DNA of 64,000 nt from Marinobacter sp. F4218 (GCF_019443085.1 NZ_JAHZIL010000005.1:62001-126000); one strand, 5' to 3'; counted from the stretch's first letter, positions 1 through 8,586 are shown. The notes: a model not told the origin generated them from the sequence alone. Made by a program: numbers and translations.

Positions 1-1004
1 TCCTTGGCTGCTCGCTTCAGGAAGTGCTGCATCAACCGAGGAATATCTTCCCGGCGTTCGGCGAGCTTTGGCAAATGTACCCGGATGACGTTCAGGCGGT
101 GAAAGAGATCCTCCCGGAAGGAGCCGGCCTGAACCAGTTTTTCCAGATCCTGGTGGGTGGCAGCGATGATGCGCACATCCACCTTGATGGGGGTGGTGCC
201 ACCAACCCGGTAGAACTCGCCATCGGCCAGTACCCTCAGCAGGCGTGTCTGGGTGTCTGCGGGCATGTCGCCGATCTCGTCCAGGAAGAGCGTGCCGCCG
301 TTGGATTGCTCAAACCGGCCCTGCCGGGCAGCTCCCGCGCCGGTAAACGCGCCTTTCTCATGTCCGAACAGTTCGGACTCAATCAGGTCCTTGGGGATCG
401 CCGCCATGTTCAGGGCGATGAACGGGTGCTTGGCTCGTGGACTGTGATTATGCAGAGCCTGGGCTACGAGTTCTTTGCCTGTGCCACTTTCGCCATTGAT
501 CAGGACCGTGATGTTGGAGTGGGATAAGCGACCGATTGCCCGAAACACTTCCTGCATGGCGGGGGCTTCGCCAATGATCTCGGCGTTGCGCTGAGTGCTT
601 TCTGCCTGAGGCTCTGCGCTGGCTTTCTTTTCGTGGCTGTGCGCAACGGCCCGCTTAACCAGGGCAACGGCGTCATCCACGTCGAAGGGTTTGGGCAGGT
701 ACTCAAAGGCGCCGGTCTGGTAGCTGGTCACTGCACTTTCGAGGTCCGAGTGCGCAGTCATGATGATGACCGGCACGTCAGGGTGGACCTCGACGATCTG
801 CGAAAGCAGAGTAATGCCGTCGACCCCGGGCATTCGAATATCGCTGATGATGGCGTCTGGTTGTTCGTGTTCGAGGCGCATCATGATGCTCTCGCCACTT
901 TCGAAAACGCGGGGCTGCATACCGGCCTGGTTAAGGGCGCGCTCCAGCACCCAGCGAATACTGCGATCGTCGTCTATGATCCAGACGTTTGCCGGTTGGC
1001 TCAT
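1..1004 (-). CDS. ntrC: Nitrogen regulation response regulator NtrC (partial, 3' end outside window)
   Basis: Sigma54-dependent activator of nitrogen-limitation genes, phosphorylated by NtrB. About 334 codons are visible of a family length near 470. The N-terminal receiver domain has the acidic pocket (IIDDD, residues 9-13) and phosphoacceptor Asp55 in SDIRMPG. The AAA+ domain has a Walker A motif GESGTGKE, the sigma54-contacting loop GAFTGA and a Walker B-like LFLDEIGD. The C-terminal Fis-type DNA-binding domain lies beyond the window edge. The ATG overlaps the ntrB stop (ATGA, 1001-1004), so the pair is translationally coupled. Other NtrC-family activators share these domains, but the ntrB partner and glnA nearby make NtrC by far the best reading. 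Confidence 0.95.
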   Translation of the reverse strand, partial: MSQPANVWIIDDDRSIRWVLERALNQAGMQPRVFESGESIMMRLEHEQPDAIISDIRMPGVDGITLLSQIVEVHPDVPVIIMTAHSDLESAVTSYQTGAFEYLPKPFDVDDAVALVKRAVAHSHEKKASAEPQAESTQRNAEIIGEAPAMQEVFRAIGRLSHSNITVLINGESGTGKELVAQALHNHSPRAKHPFIALNMAAIPKDLIESELFGHEKGAFTGAGAARQGRFEQSNGGTLFLDEIGDMPADTQTRLLRVLADGEFYRVGGTTPIKVDVRIIAATHQDLEKLVQAGSFREDLFHRLNVIRVHLPKLAERREDIPRLMQHFLKRAAK

Positions 1005-2095
1005 GGGGTGTCCTCCAGAGGCAGGAAGATGATGAAGTCAGTACGGCCGGGTTTGCTCTCGCATTCGACCAGTCCGTGGTGTTGGCCAATGATGCTCTGG
1101 GTTATGGAGAGACCCAGGCCCGTGCCACTGGCACGGCCGCTGATCATCGGGTAGAAAATATTCTGCAGCAGATCCGGTGGGATGCCCGGTCCGTTGTCGA
1201 TAACATCCACACGACAGACCAGGCGATGTCGCCGGTGGCCTATGGTGAATTGGCGCAGCGCCCGGGTCCGGAAAATGATGGTGGGCGGTGCTTCGTTCTT
1301 ATGGCCGCTCTGGTTCTCGAACGCCGCTTCCATGGCGTTACGTGCAATGTTCAGGAACGCCTGGATGAGTTGTTCCTTGTCGCCGCGGAATTCCGGAATG
1401 CTGGGGTCATAGTCCCTGCGGAATACCAGTCGCCCCTTGCTCTCTGCCTCCACCAGAGTTCCGACTCGCTCAAGCACTTCGTGAATATTGGTTTGGGCGA
1501 TTTTTAGAGCCTTGTTCGGGCCGAGCATGCGGTCGACCAGACTGCGTAGGCGGTCTGCCTCGTCGATGATGACGCGGGTGTACTCCCGTTGGTCTTCATC
1601 ACTGAGCTCCCGGTCGAGCAATTGCGCAGCACCACGAATCCCGCCCAGAGGGTTTTTGATCTCATGGGCCATGCCGCGAACCAGAATCCGGGTGGTTTCC
1701 TGTTGCGAGATAATGTCTTCTTCGCGACTGATGCGCAGCAGCCGATCCCGGGGCTGAATCTCGATGAGCAACTCGGTCGGTTCCAGGCTGATGGGCGTTA
1801 CCGAATAATCGACTGTCAGATTGGCCCCGCTGGTCAATCGGAATTCGGCCTCCCGTCGGGTATAGGACTGGCCATTCTGAGCAGCCGCGTAAAGAGTTTT
1901 CAGAGCGTCTTCCGAATCGACCAGGATGTCGCTAAACGGTTGGCCCTGGCTTCGGGTCATGCTGGTTTCGAACAGGCTTTCTGCAGCCGGATTGAAGTAA
2001 CGGATCTTCAGGTTGTCCTCAAGCACCAACACAGCGGTGGTGAGACTGTCGAGAATGCTTTTGTAGCCGTTCTTATTGGCAGTGGGCAATGCCAT
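1001..2095 (-). CDS. glnL: Nitrogen regulation sensor histidine kinase NtrB
   Basis: Cytoplasmic histidine kinase/phosphatase (364 aa) that sets the phosphorylation state of NtrC in response to PII signalling. It has an N-terminal PAS domain (about residues 10-115), then a dimerisation/phosphoacceptor segment with His144 in GMAHEIKNPLGG, and a C-terminal ATPase domain with the N box around NIARNAMEAA, the G1 box DNGPGIP and the G2 box GTGLGLSI. There are no membrane segments, as expected for NtrB. It overlaps ntrC by 4 nt. A GGGA element precedes the ATG. The 250 bp upstream contain a putative NtrC site and a possible sigma54 promoter, so autoregulation is likely. Also called ntrB. Confidence 0.95.
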   Translation of the reverse strand: MALPTANKNGYKSILDSLTTAVLVLEDNLKIRYFNPAAESLFETSMTRSQGQPFSDILVDSEDALKTLYAAAQNGQSYTRREAEFRLTSGANLTVDYSVTPISLEPTELLIEIQPRDRLLRISREEDIISQQETTRILVRGMAHEIKNPLGGIRGAAQLLDRELSDEDQREYTRVIIDEADRLRSLVDRMLGPNKALKIAQTNIHEVLERVGTLVEAESKGRLVFRRDYDPSIPEFRGDKEQLIQAFLNIARNAMEAAFENQSGHKNEAPPTIIFRTRALRQFTIGHRRHRLVCRVDVIDNGPGIPPDLLQNIFYPMISGRASGTGLGLSITQSIIGQHHGLVECESKPGRTDFIIFLPLEDTP

Positions 2096-2135
2096 GCGTG
2101 AATCCCGTTGGTCCGACAGAGTAAATGTAATGACT

Positions 2136-2161
2136 TCGTGGCTTCTGCAAGAAGCGAACCA
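2136..2161 (-). promoter_or_regulatory. Possible sigma54 promoter for ntrBC
   Basis: On the minus strand TGGTTC-N5-TTGCA (2161 to 2146) keeps the invariant GG and GC pairs at the correct 12-nt phase of a -24/-12 promoter. It has two mismatches in the -24 element. Transcription would begin near 2136, about 40 nt before the ntrB ATG. This is suggestive only; a sigma70 promoter could be the real one. Confidence 0.4.
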
Positions 2162-2312
2162 CTTTGGAAGTCCGTCTCAAAAGAGTGGGCAAAGTACGGG
2201 CATGGGCGCCAATTGGCACTGAAACATGCCGTAAGCTGGTGCGTATTCAGGAAGGGATCGAGACCAGCCCGGACAAATCGCCCCGTTGCTGGTCAGAGTA
2301 TGGCTTGTTTAT

Positions 2313-2338
2313 GGTGCGATCGCACCAAATCGGTGCGA
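2313..2338. promoter_or_regulatory. Putative NtrC binding site upstream of ntrBC
   Basis: TCGCACC-AAATC-GGTGCGA (2320-2338) is a perfect 7-bp inverted repeat with a 5-nt spacer. It has the GCACC-N5-GGTGC core of known NtrC sites. It overlaps a second 14-bp perfect palindrome, GGTGCGATCGCACC (2313-2326), so one half-site is shared by two dyads. The site lies between the DUF4124 stop and ntrB, about 190 bp upstream of the possible sigma54 start. No T-tract follows, so it does not look like a terminator. Confidence 0.6.
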
Positions 2339-2346
2339 TTCTGGGT

Positions 2347-2871
2347 TCAGTTGGCGACTGATGGGCGATGAACGGTGAAGGTGATTGCTGGCCCGGTTTT
2401 CACCTGAACGCCGTTTTCATCAACGATGTGCACGCGTGCATCGTGGGTTCCGCGGAACACATTGCTGACGGTTACGCTACCCGAGGTGGTCTGGCCGACG
2501 GGCTGGCCATCGAGGGTGACTTCGTATTTATGACCGTCCTGAAGGCCGGGCGTGCTTTGAACCTCAAACTGGACGTCACCGCTGCCAGTGTTAAACGCCT
2601 GATTATTTTCAGGGTAGGCAAAGGAAACGCTTTCATAAACCGCGCCCTCGCGCTTCACTTCCTCAAGGAGCTTGTCGGTTTCACGAACATTCTGGGGTTT
2701 CGGCAGGGTGACCGTGGTAACCGGCTTTACCTCAATAGCCTCGGCTCCGTCGGACGGTTCGTCGGAGTACGTGACATTGCCGTAGGTGTCTACATTCCGG
2801 TAGACCTCAGCGCTTGCGGGAACGGCCAGCAGAAGGAAGGCTGCGGCAACTAATCCGGTCCTCGGGTTCAT
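2347..2871 (-). CDS. DUF4124 domain periplasmic protein
   Basis: Predicted exported protein of about 174 aa. The N-terminus (positively charged start, hydrophobic run AAAFLLLA, then PASA before EVYRN) is a typical signal peptide. The mature start carries the DUF4124 pattern (VYRNVDTYGNVTYSDEP), followed by a linker and a C-terminal Ig-like beta region ending in FTVHRP. Molecular function is unknown for the family. I chose the ATG at 2871, which has AGGTG about 6 nt upstream, over the ATG at 2889, which lacks a ribosome site. It lies between glnA and ntrBC on the same strand, but the glnA terminator and the ntrBC control region on either side make it its own unit. Confidence 0.8.
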   Translation of the reverse strand: MNPRTGLVAAAFLLLAVPASAEVYRNVDTYGNVTYSDEPSDGAEAIEVKPVTTVTLPKPQNVRETDKLLEEVKREGAVYESVSFAYPENNQAFNTGSGDVQFEVQSTPGLQDGHKYEVTLDGQPVGQTTSGSVTVSNVFRGTHDARVHIVDENGVQVKTGPAITFTVHRPSVAN

Positions 2872-2993
2872 AAGCACACCTGTTTCCATGATTTTAATTG
2901 ATTATCTGCGGGCGCCGGAGTCATTTCAACGCCTGTGTGGCGGGTTGTTGGTTACATATCGTTAAGGACGTCAGGCACTTGTGAGAGGGTGCA

Positions 2994-3022
2994 CAAAAAA
3001 AGCCCCGCACAGGGCGGGGCTT
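2994..3022 (-). terminator. Rho-independent terminator of glnA
   Basis: A 9-bp GC-rich stem (AAGCCCCGC 3000-3008 with GCGGGGCTT 3014-3022) and a 5-nt loop. On the minus strand it is followed by a run of T (2994-3001). It sits about 30 nt after the glnA stop. Confidence 0.9.
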
Positions 3023-3051
3023 CTTCACAATCCCGAATTAACGGGTTGTTT

Positions 3052-4455
3052 TTAGCAGGAGTAGTACAGCTCGAACTCGACCGGATGCGTGGTCATGTTC
3101 AGACGCTCGACTTCACCGCGCTTCAGTTCGACGTAACCCTGAATCATGTCTTCAGTGAAGACGCCACCGCGGGTCAGGAACTCGTGGTCTTCTTCCAGGC
3201 AATCCAGAGCTTCGGCCAGAGTTTCGGCCACGACCGGAATGTTCAGAGCCTCTTCCTTCGGCAGGTCGTACAGGTCCTTGTCCATGGCGTCGCCAGGGTG
3301 GATCTTGTTCTGGATGCCGTCCAGGCCTGCCATCATGAGGGCGGCGAAAGCCAGGTACGGGTTAGCTGAGGCGTCCGGGAAGCGAACTTCGATCCGGCGC
3401 GCCTTCGGGCTGTTCACGTATGGGATACGGATGGAGGCGGAACGGTTACGGGCCGAGTAGGCCAGCATAACCGGTGCTTCGAAGCCCGGAACCAGACGCT
3501 TGTAGGAGTTGGTGGAGCTGTTGGTGAAGGCGTTGATGGCCTTGGCGTGCTTGATCACACCACCAATGTAGTACAGCGCCGCTTCGCTCAGGCCAGCATA
3601 GCTGTCACCCGCAAACAGGTTCTTGCCGTCTTTGCTCAGGGACATGTGTACGTGCATGCCGGAACCGTTGTCACCAACAACCGGCTTCGGCATGAAGGTG
3701 GCAGTCTTGCCGTATGCGTGTGCAACGTTGTGTACGCAGTACTTCAGGATCTGAACTTCGTCGGCCTTCTTGGTCAGGGTGTTGGCGCCAACACCGATTT
3801 CACACTGGCCAGCAGTACCCACCTCGTGGTGGTGAACTTCGATGTTCAGGCCCATGGACTCCATGGCGGCACACATCGCGCCACGCAGGTCGTGCAGGCT
3901 GTCGACCGGCGGAACCGGGAAGTAGCCACCTTTCACGCCCGGACGGTGACCGATGTTGTTGCGGTCGAAATCTTCGCCGGAAACCCAGGCCGCTTCTTCG
4001 GAGTGGATGGAGTAGCCCGCACCTTTCATGTCCACTTCCCACTTGACCGAGTCAAATACGAAGAATTCCGGCTCCGGGCCGAACAGGGCGCCATCGGCGA
4101 TGCCGGTGGACTTCAGGTACTCTTCAGCGCGACGGGCAACGGAACGCGGGTCACGCTCATATCCCTGCATGGTAGAAGGCTCTACGATGTCGCAGGTGAT
4201 GTTGAGGGTGGTCTCTTCGGTGAACGGGTCCAGCACGGAGCTGGAGTCATCCGGCATCAGGATCATGTCGGACTCGTTGATACCCTTCCAGCCTGAAATT
4301 GAAGAGCCGTCGAACATCTTGCCGTCCGCGAAAAAGTCTTCGTCTACCTCGGAGGCCGGCAGGGTGACGTGCTGTTCCTTACCGCGGCTGTCGGTGAAGC
4401 GCAGGTCGACCCACTTAACTTCGTGTTCTTTGATCAAATCAACTGTCTTGGACAT
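3052..4455 (-). CDS. glnA: Type I glutamine synthetase
   Basis: ATP-dependent synthesis of glutamine from glutamate and ammonia; a cytoplasmic dodecamer and the central enzyme of ammonium assimilation. At 467 aa it is typical for bacterial GSI-beta. Visible signatures are the N-terminal MFDGSSISGWKGI loop, the metal-site region FGPEPEFFVFD, the ATP-binding stretch around KPVVGDNGSGMHVH and the glutamate-binding NRSASIRIP. The adenylylation site KDLYDLP is intact with Tyr396, matching the presence of glnE in this window. The ATG is preceded by CGGAG. A sigma54 promoter and NtrC sites lie upstream and a strong terminator follows, so it is a single-gene transcript. Confidence 0.98.
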   Translation of the reverse strand: MSKTVDLIKEHEVKWVDLRFTDSRGKEQHVTLPASEVDEDFFADGKMFDGSSISGWKGINESDMILMPDDSSSVLDPFTEETTLNITCDIVEPSTMQGYERDPRSVARRAEEYLKSTGIADGALFGPEPEFFVFDSVKWEVDMKGAGYSIHSEEAAWVSGEDFDRNNIGHRPGVKGGYFPVPPVDSLHDLRGAMCAAMESMGLNIEVHHHEVGTAGQCEIGVGANTLTKKADEVQILKYCVHNVAHAYGKTATFMPKPVVGDNGSGMHVHMSLSKDGKNLFAGDSYAGLSEAALYYIGGVIKHAKAINAFTNSSTNSYKRLVPGFEAPVMLAYSARNRSASIRIPYVNSPKARRIEVRFPDASANPYLAFAALMMAGLDGIQNKIHPGDAMDKDLYDLPKEEALNIPVVAETLAEALDCLEEDHEFLTRGGVFTEDMIQGYVELKRGEVERLNMTTHPVEFELYYSC

Positions 4456-4600
4456 TGTGCATGCTCCGTAAGTTATCCCGCGTGAGCGGGCGCATTCATG
4501 TTCGTTTTGCCGGATCGTTCAGGGTAGCTGATATCCGATCTTTTCTTCAGGAATTCGCAGCTTAGCAAAAGCGCCTGCCACTTACCTGCAAATTTCGGCT

Positions 4601-4628
4601 GAGTTCGTTTAAGCAAGGCTCTTGCCAA
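4601..4628 (-). promoter_or_regulatory. Sigma54 (-24/-12) promoter of glnA
   Basis: The minus strand reads TTGGCA-AGAGCC-TTGCTT from 4628 to 4611, close to the sigma54 consensus (TTGGCAC-N5-TTGCW) with GG and GC at exactly the right spacing. Transcription would start near 4601, leaving a leader of about 146 nt before glnA. The leader contains no obvious gene. Confidence 0.8.
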
Positions 4629-4702
4629 TTTTTAGGGCATGCTCCAGGAGCGAGCAATGACGCGGGTTTTGGCCATTTGTGGAGCATGCGCGGGATTTCC
4701 AC

Positions 4703-4772
4703 TGGTGCAAGATTGACGATGTGGTGCACAAAACTGGTGCGGATGCCATGTGGGTCGCCCTTAAATGGTGCA
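4703..4772. promoter_or_regulatory. NtrC enhancer sites upstream of glnA
   Basis: The best site, 4725-4741 (TGCACAAAACTGGTGCG), matches the 17-bp NtrC consensus TGCACYA-N3-TGGTGCA at nearly all informative positions. A weaker site ends in a perfect TGGTGCA half (4756-4772), and a further TGGTGCA half-site occurs at 4703-4709. The centre is about 130 bp upstream of the predicted start, the usual enhancer distance at glnA promoters. The rest of the 4456-4998 gap holds no gene that I can support. A TATACT at 4830-4835 might be the -10 of typA. Confidence 0.75.
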
Positions 4773-4998
4773 GAAAGGGTGTTCCCGGAATAGGCGTTTT
4801 TCTTCATATTAACGGCAGGGAGTTTTCGATATACTGCGCGCCACCTCATTTTTACCCCGAGCTTCACGTTTGGGACGCTGGTGCCGCCCGGTGCCGGATA
4901 ATGGGTTCATTTTACGGATTTGAGACGGCATGTGAGAGGCTTGGCCTCCTTGATAGACCCTCTCAGGTCAAAGGAAAGCATGCCGCAGGATTATAGTT

Positions 4999-6810
4999 GT
5001 GATTGAGAAACTTCGTAATATCGCCATCATCGCTCACGTCGACCATGGCAAAACCACGCTCGTAGATAAATTGCTGCGTCAGTCCGGTACGTTGGATCGC
5101 AAAGAGCTCGAGAACGAGCGTGTGATGGACTCCAATGACCAGGAGAAAGAACGTGGTATTACCATTCTGGCCAAGAACACGGCGCTGAAGTGGAATGACT
5201 ACGACATCAATATTGTCGACACCCCGGGTCACGCCGATTTTGGCGGCGAAGTAGAACGGGTGATGAGCATGGTGGATTGTGTGCTCCTGGTGGTCGATTC
5301 CATTGATGGCCCGATGCCGCAAACCCGATTCGTAACCCAGAAAGCTTTCGATGCGGGTCTGCGCCCTATTGTTGTGGTCAACAAGATTGACCGCCCCGGC
5401 GCGCGCCCGGATTGGGTGGTCGACCAGGTATTCGATCTCTTCGATAACCTCGGTGCCACCGATGAACAGCTGGATTTCCCAATTGTCTATGCCAGTGCCC
5501 TGAACGGCATTGCAGGCCTCGATCACGAGAATCTGGACGACAACATGGATGCCGTGTTCCAGGCGATCGTTGATCACGTGCCGTCGCCCAACGTGGATCC
5601 GGACGGGCCGTTCCAGATGCAGATCTCCCAGCTCGATTACAATAGCTTCCTGGGCGTTATCGGCATCGGTCGCATTATGCGGGGCAGGGTCAAGACCAAC
5701 TCTCCGGTGACCGCGATTGGAGCCGATGGCAAGAAACGCAACGGCCGTATCCTCAAGATCATGGGGCACTCCGGTCTTCAGCGCGTTGAGGTTGAGGAAG
5801 CGCAGGCGGGCGATATCATCTGCGTCAGTGGTATGGATGAACTCTTCATCTCGGATACCCTGTGTGATCCGTCCAACGTTGAGGCATTGCCTGCGCTGAC
5901 GGTCGACGAACCGACCGTATCAATGACCTTCCAGGTCAATGATTCGCCATTTGCCGGTCGGGAAGGCAAGTTTGTAACCAGCCGCAACATCAAGGAGCGC
6001 CTCGAGAAGGAGTTGCTGCACAACGTTGCGCTGCGGGTGGAAGAAGGCGAGTCTGCTGACAAGTTCAAGGTATCGGGGCGTGGCGAACTGCATCTGTCGG
6101 TTCTGATCGAGAACATGCGTCGCGAGAATTTCGAGCTTGCCGTCGGTCGGCCTGAAGTTGTCATTCGCGAAATCGACGGCGAGAAGCAGGAGCCGTACGA
6201 AAACGTCATCGTCGATATAGAGGAACAGCATCAGGGTTCCGTGATGGAGCAGATGGGTCTGCGAAAGGGTGATCTGACCAATATGGTGCCGGATGGCAAG
6301 GGGCGCATGCGTCTTGAGTACACCATCCCTGCGCGCGGTCTGATCGGCTTCCGGAATACCTTCCTGACCATGACCTCAGGCACCGGTATCCTGACATCAA
6401 CCTTCAGCCACTACGGCCCCATCAAGTTGGGTGATGTCACCAGTCGCCAGAATGGCGTTCTGGTGTCCATGGCAACGGGTACTGCGCTGACCTATTCACT
6501 TGAAACGCTCCAGAGCCGCGGCAAGCTGTTCCTGGACCCGGGGCAAGAGATTTACGAAGGTCAGCTCTGTGGTATTCATAGTCGGGATAACGATCTGGTC
6601 ATGAACCCGACCAAAGGCAAAAAGCTCGATAACATGCGTGCCTCCGGCAAGGATGAGGTCATTGGCCTGGTGCCACCGATCAAGTTCACTCTTGAGCAGG
6701 CGCTCGAGTTCATTGATGACGATGAATTGGTGGAAGTGACTCCGAAATCGATTCGTCTGCGCAAGAAGCTGTTGACTGAAAACGAGCGCAAGCGCGCGAA
6801 GAAAAAGTAA
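4999..6810 (+). CDS. typA: Ribosome-associated translational GTPase TypA/BipA
   Basis: EF-G-like GTPase that binds the ribosome and helps 50S assembly, notably in cold or stress. At 603 aa it is the normal family length. The G motifs are AHVDHGKTT (G1), RGITI (G2), DTPGHADF (G3) and NKIDRPGA (G4). These are followed by the domain II beta-barrel, EF-G-like domains and the TypA-specific C-terminal domain (TPKSIRLRKK near the end). The start is GTG with AGGA 8 nt upstream. It is divergent from glnA, as in E. coli where glnA and bipA (typA) are also neighbours. A strong terminator follows. Confidence 0.97.
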   Translation: MIEKLRNIAIIAHVDHGKTTLVDKLLRQSGTLDRKELENERVMDSNDQEKERGITILAKNTALKWNDYDINIVDTPGHADFGGEVERVMSMVDCVLLVVDSIDGPMPQTRFVTQKAFDAGLRPIVVVNKIDRPGARPDWVVDQVFDLFDNLGATDEQLDFPIVYASALNGIAGLDHENLDDNMDAVFQAIVDHVPSPNVDPDGPFQMQISQLDYNSFLGVIGIGRIMRGRVKTNSPVTAIGADGKKRNGRILKIMGHSGLQRVEVEEAQAGDIICVSGMDELFISDTLCDPSNVEALPALTVDEPTVSMTFQVNDSPFAGREGKFVTSRNIKERLEKELLHNVALRVEEGESADKFKVSGRGELHLSVLIENMRRENFELAVGRPEVVIREIDGEKQEPYENVIVDIEEQHQGSVMEQMGLRKGDLTNMVPDGKGRMRLEYTIPARGLIGFRNTFLTMTSGTGILTSTFSHYGPIKLGDVTSRQNGVLVSMATGTALTYSLETLQSRGKLFLDPGQEIYEGQLCGIHSRDNDLVMNPTKGKKLDNMRASGKDEVIGLVPPIKFTLEQALEFIDDDELVEVTPKSIRLRKKLLTENERKRAKKK

Positions 6811-6829
6811 GTCTTCAGTGGTAACAAAG

Positions 6830-6862
6830 AAGGGGCGGGTCAGCAGTGACCTGCCCCTTTTT
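6830..6862 (+). terminator. Rho-independent terminator of typA
   Basis: A 13-bp stem (AAGGGGCGGGTCA 6830-6842 with TGACCTGCCCCTT 6847-6859, one G-T pair), a GCAG tetraloop and then a T run to 6862. Confidence 0.9.
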
Positions 6863-6909
6863 CGTTCAGTTCAGCTACACTCCGGTTAAACCCCTTTCAG
6901 GAGCGCCTG

Positions 6910-7872
6910 ATGCTCACGCTCTACCCGGAAATCAAGCCGAATGCCCAGCATCGCCTTGCCGTTGAGTCCCCTCACGAGCTGTATGTCGAGGAAAGCGGCA
7001 ACCCTGAAGGTATCCCTGTCCTCGTTGTTCACGGTGGGCCTGGTGGTGGGTGTGAGGAGTACCAAAGGCGCTTCTTTGATGCCGAACGTTTCCGCATCAT
7101 CCTTATGGATCAGAGGGGCGCTGGCCGATCCACTCCGTTAGCGGAACTGGAGGGCAACAGTACGGATAAGCTCGTTGAGGACATGGAGACCGTTCGCTCG
7201 TTTTTCGGCGTGGAGCGTTGGCTCCTGTTCGGAGGTAGTTGGGGGTCGACGCTCAGTCTGGTGTACGCGCAGGCCTATCCGGAACGAGTCTTGGGTCTGG
7301 TGTTGCGAGGCATTTTTCTTTGTCGGCCGCGGGATATCCAATGGTTCTACCAGGACGGTGCCAGTCGGGTGTTTCCGGACTATTGGCAGGAATTCGAGGA
7401 ACAAGTACCCGAGGGTGAGCGTGCCGACATGGTTTCTGCCTATTACAAAAAACTGACAAGCTCTAACGAACTGGAACAGATTCAGGCCGCCAAGGCCTGG
7501 TCTGTATGGGAGGGGCGATGCGCGACGTTGCATCCGAACCCGAGAGTAGTTGAGCACTTCGGACACCCACATGTGGCGATAGCCCTCGCCCGAATCGAGT
7601 GCCACTACTTCATGAATGAGGCGTTTCTGGATCCAAACCAGATAGTTCGCGATGCCCATAGGCTGACAGGTATTCCGGGAATTATTGTTCACGGACGTTA
7701 TGACATGGTGTGTCCGCTGGATAATGCTCTGGCTCTCAGCAAAGCCTGGCCCGGTGCGGATCTCAGGATCATTCGGGATGCCGGACACTCCGCCTCCGAG
7801 CCTGCCATTGTCGACGCCCTCCTGAGAGGGGTCGAAGAGGTGGTTGCAAAATCTGGGAAAAGTGCGAGCTAG
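6910..7872 (+). CDS. pip: Proline iminopeptidase (S33 family)
   Basis: Cytoplasmic alpha/beta hydrolase that removes N-terminal proline from peptides. At 320 aa it is the family length. Visible are the oxyanion motif HGGPGGG (41-47) and the nucleophile elbow GGSWGS with Ser110. Asp265 in GRYDMVCP and His293 in DAGHSASEP complete the triad. The family-typical MDQRGAGRS follows the first strand. The ATG has a good TTCAGGAG ribosome site. It is co-directional with dtd 92 nt downstream; the two may form a short unit. Confidence 0.95.
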   Translation: MLTLYPEIKPNAQHRLAVESPHELYVEESGNPEGIPVLVVHGGPGGGCEEYQRRFFDAERFRIILMDQRGAGRSTPLAELEGNSTDKLVEDMETVRSFFGVERWLLFGGSWGSTLSLVYAQAYPERVLGLVLRGIFLCRPRDIQWFYQDGASRVFPDYWQEFEEQVPEGERADMVSAYYKKLTSSNELEQIQAAKAWSVWEGRCATLHPNPRVVEHFGHPHVAIALARIECHYFMNEAFLDPNQIVRDAHRLTGIPGIIVHGRYDMVCPLDNALALSKAWPGADLRIIRDAGHSASEPAIVDALLRGVEEVVAKSGKSAS

Positions 7873-7964
7873 TCGTGCTTTTTGACGGTTGCGATTCGTT
7901 AATCCCGCCGATAGACTCGTTTTCGATTTGATGTTCCGCCGCAAGATTTTCCTCAGAGAGATGC

Positions 7965-8408
7965 ATGAAAGGGCTGATCCAGCGAGTATCGGAAGCCAGC
8001 GTAGTTACGGGCGGTGAGCAAATTGCTTCGATCGGTGCCGGTCTGGTGTTGTTGCTTGGCGTAGAGCGTGAAGATAGCGAATCAGAAGTTCGGAACCTGT
8101 GCCGCAGGATTCTCACCTACCGGGTGTTCCCCGATGAACATGGCCGCATGAACCGAAGTCTTGTCGACACCGGCGGATCCATTCTCGTTGTTCCCCAGTT
8201 TACCCTTGCCGCAGATACGTCATCGGGCACCCGTCCAGGTTTTTCTTACGCGGCCGCCCCTGAACTCGCCAGCGAACTGTATCGCCGGTTTCTTGCAGAG
8301 GCCCAGATGCAAATCGGACGCGAACGAGTGGGGCAGGGTCGATTCGGCGCCGATATGAAAGTCCATCTGGTCAATGACGGCCCTGTAACGTTCATGCTCG
8401 AGGTATGA
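7965..8408 (+). CDS. dtd: D-aminoacyl-tRNA deacylase
   Basis: Removes D-amino acids (and Gly from tRNA-Ala) from mischarged tRNA by an RNA-assisted mechanism. At 147 aa it is standard. It starts MKGLIQRVSEASV, the typical N-terminus, and the cross-subunit motif NDGPVTFMLEV closes the protein. The other signature, normally SQFTL, reads PQFTLAAD here: a Ser-to-Pro change just before the conserved Gln, confirmed in the bases. The ATG follows GAGAG. Despite the change the overall match is clear. Confidence 0.93.
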   Translation: MKGLIQRVSEASVVTGGEQIASIGAGLVLLLGVEREDSESEVRNLCRRILTYRVFPDEHGRMNRSLVDTGGSILVVPQFTLAADTSSGTRPGFSYAAAPELASELYRRFLAEAQMQIGRERVGQGRFGADMKVHLVNDGPVTFMLEV

Positions 8409-8494
8409 CGGTGTTTAGTATGGCCGTAACGCACAATAAAAGTGCGGTCCAGTGCCTGATGTTTTTTATTGGTGCGCAAAAGCGGGTTCTGCCC

Positions 8495-8586
8495 CCCTGT
8501 GTAACGTATTTGTGACACTTTTTTTGATGTAACGTGTTGATTAAGAACCGTTAAAGATAATCTGGCCCCGGAATTGTTACACAGGG
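8495..8586. repeat. Inverted repeat in the porin leader
   Basis: CCCTGTGTAAC (8495-8505) and GTTACACAGGG (8576-8586) are perfect 11-bp inverted copies separated by 70 bp. Inside, TGTAACGT occurs twice in direct orientation (8500-8507, 8528-8535). The enclosed DNA is AT-rich and includes AAAGATAATC, a -10-like sequence. The 515-bp gap 8409-8923 between dtd and the porin holds no gene I can support. Confidence 0.6.

Noticed and set aside
3547..4296. Long open frame on the plus strand inside glnA (249 codons)
   Set aside because: It is exactly antisense to a certain gene, has no recognisable motifs, and results from GC-rich codon bias.
4565..4580. Second sigma54-like element before glnA (TGGCAG...TTGC)
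   Set aside because: The GG to GC spacing is 13 rather than 12, and the element at 4613-4628 is a much better match.
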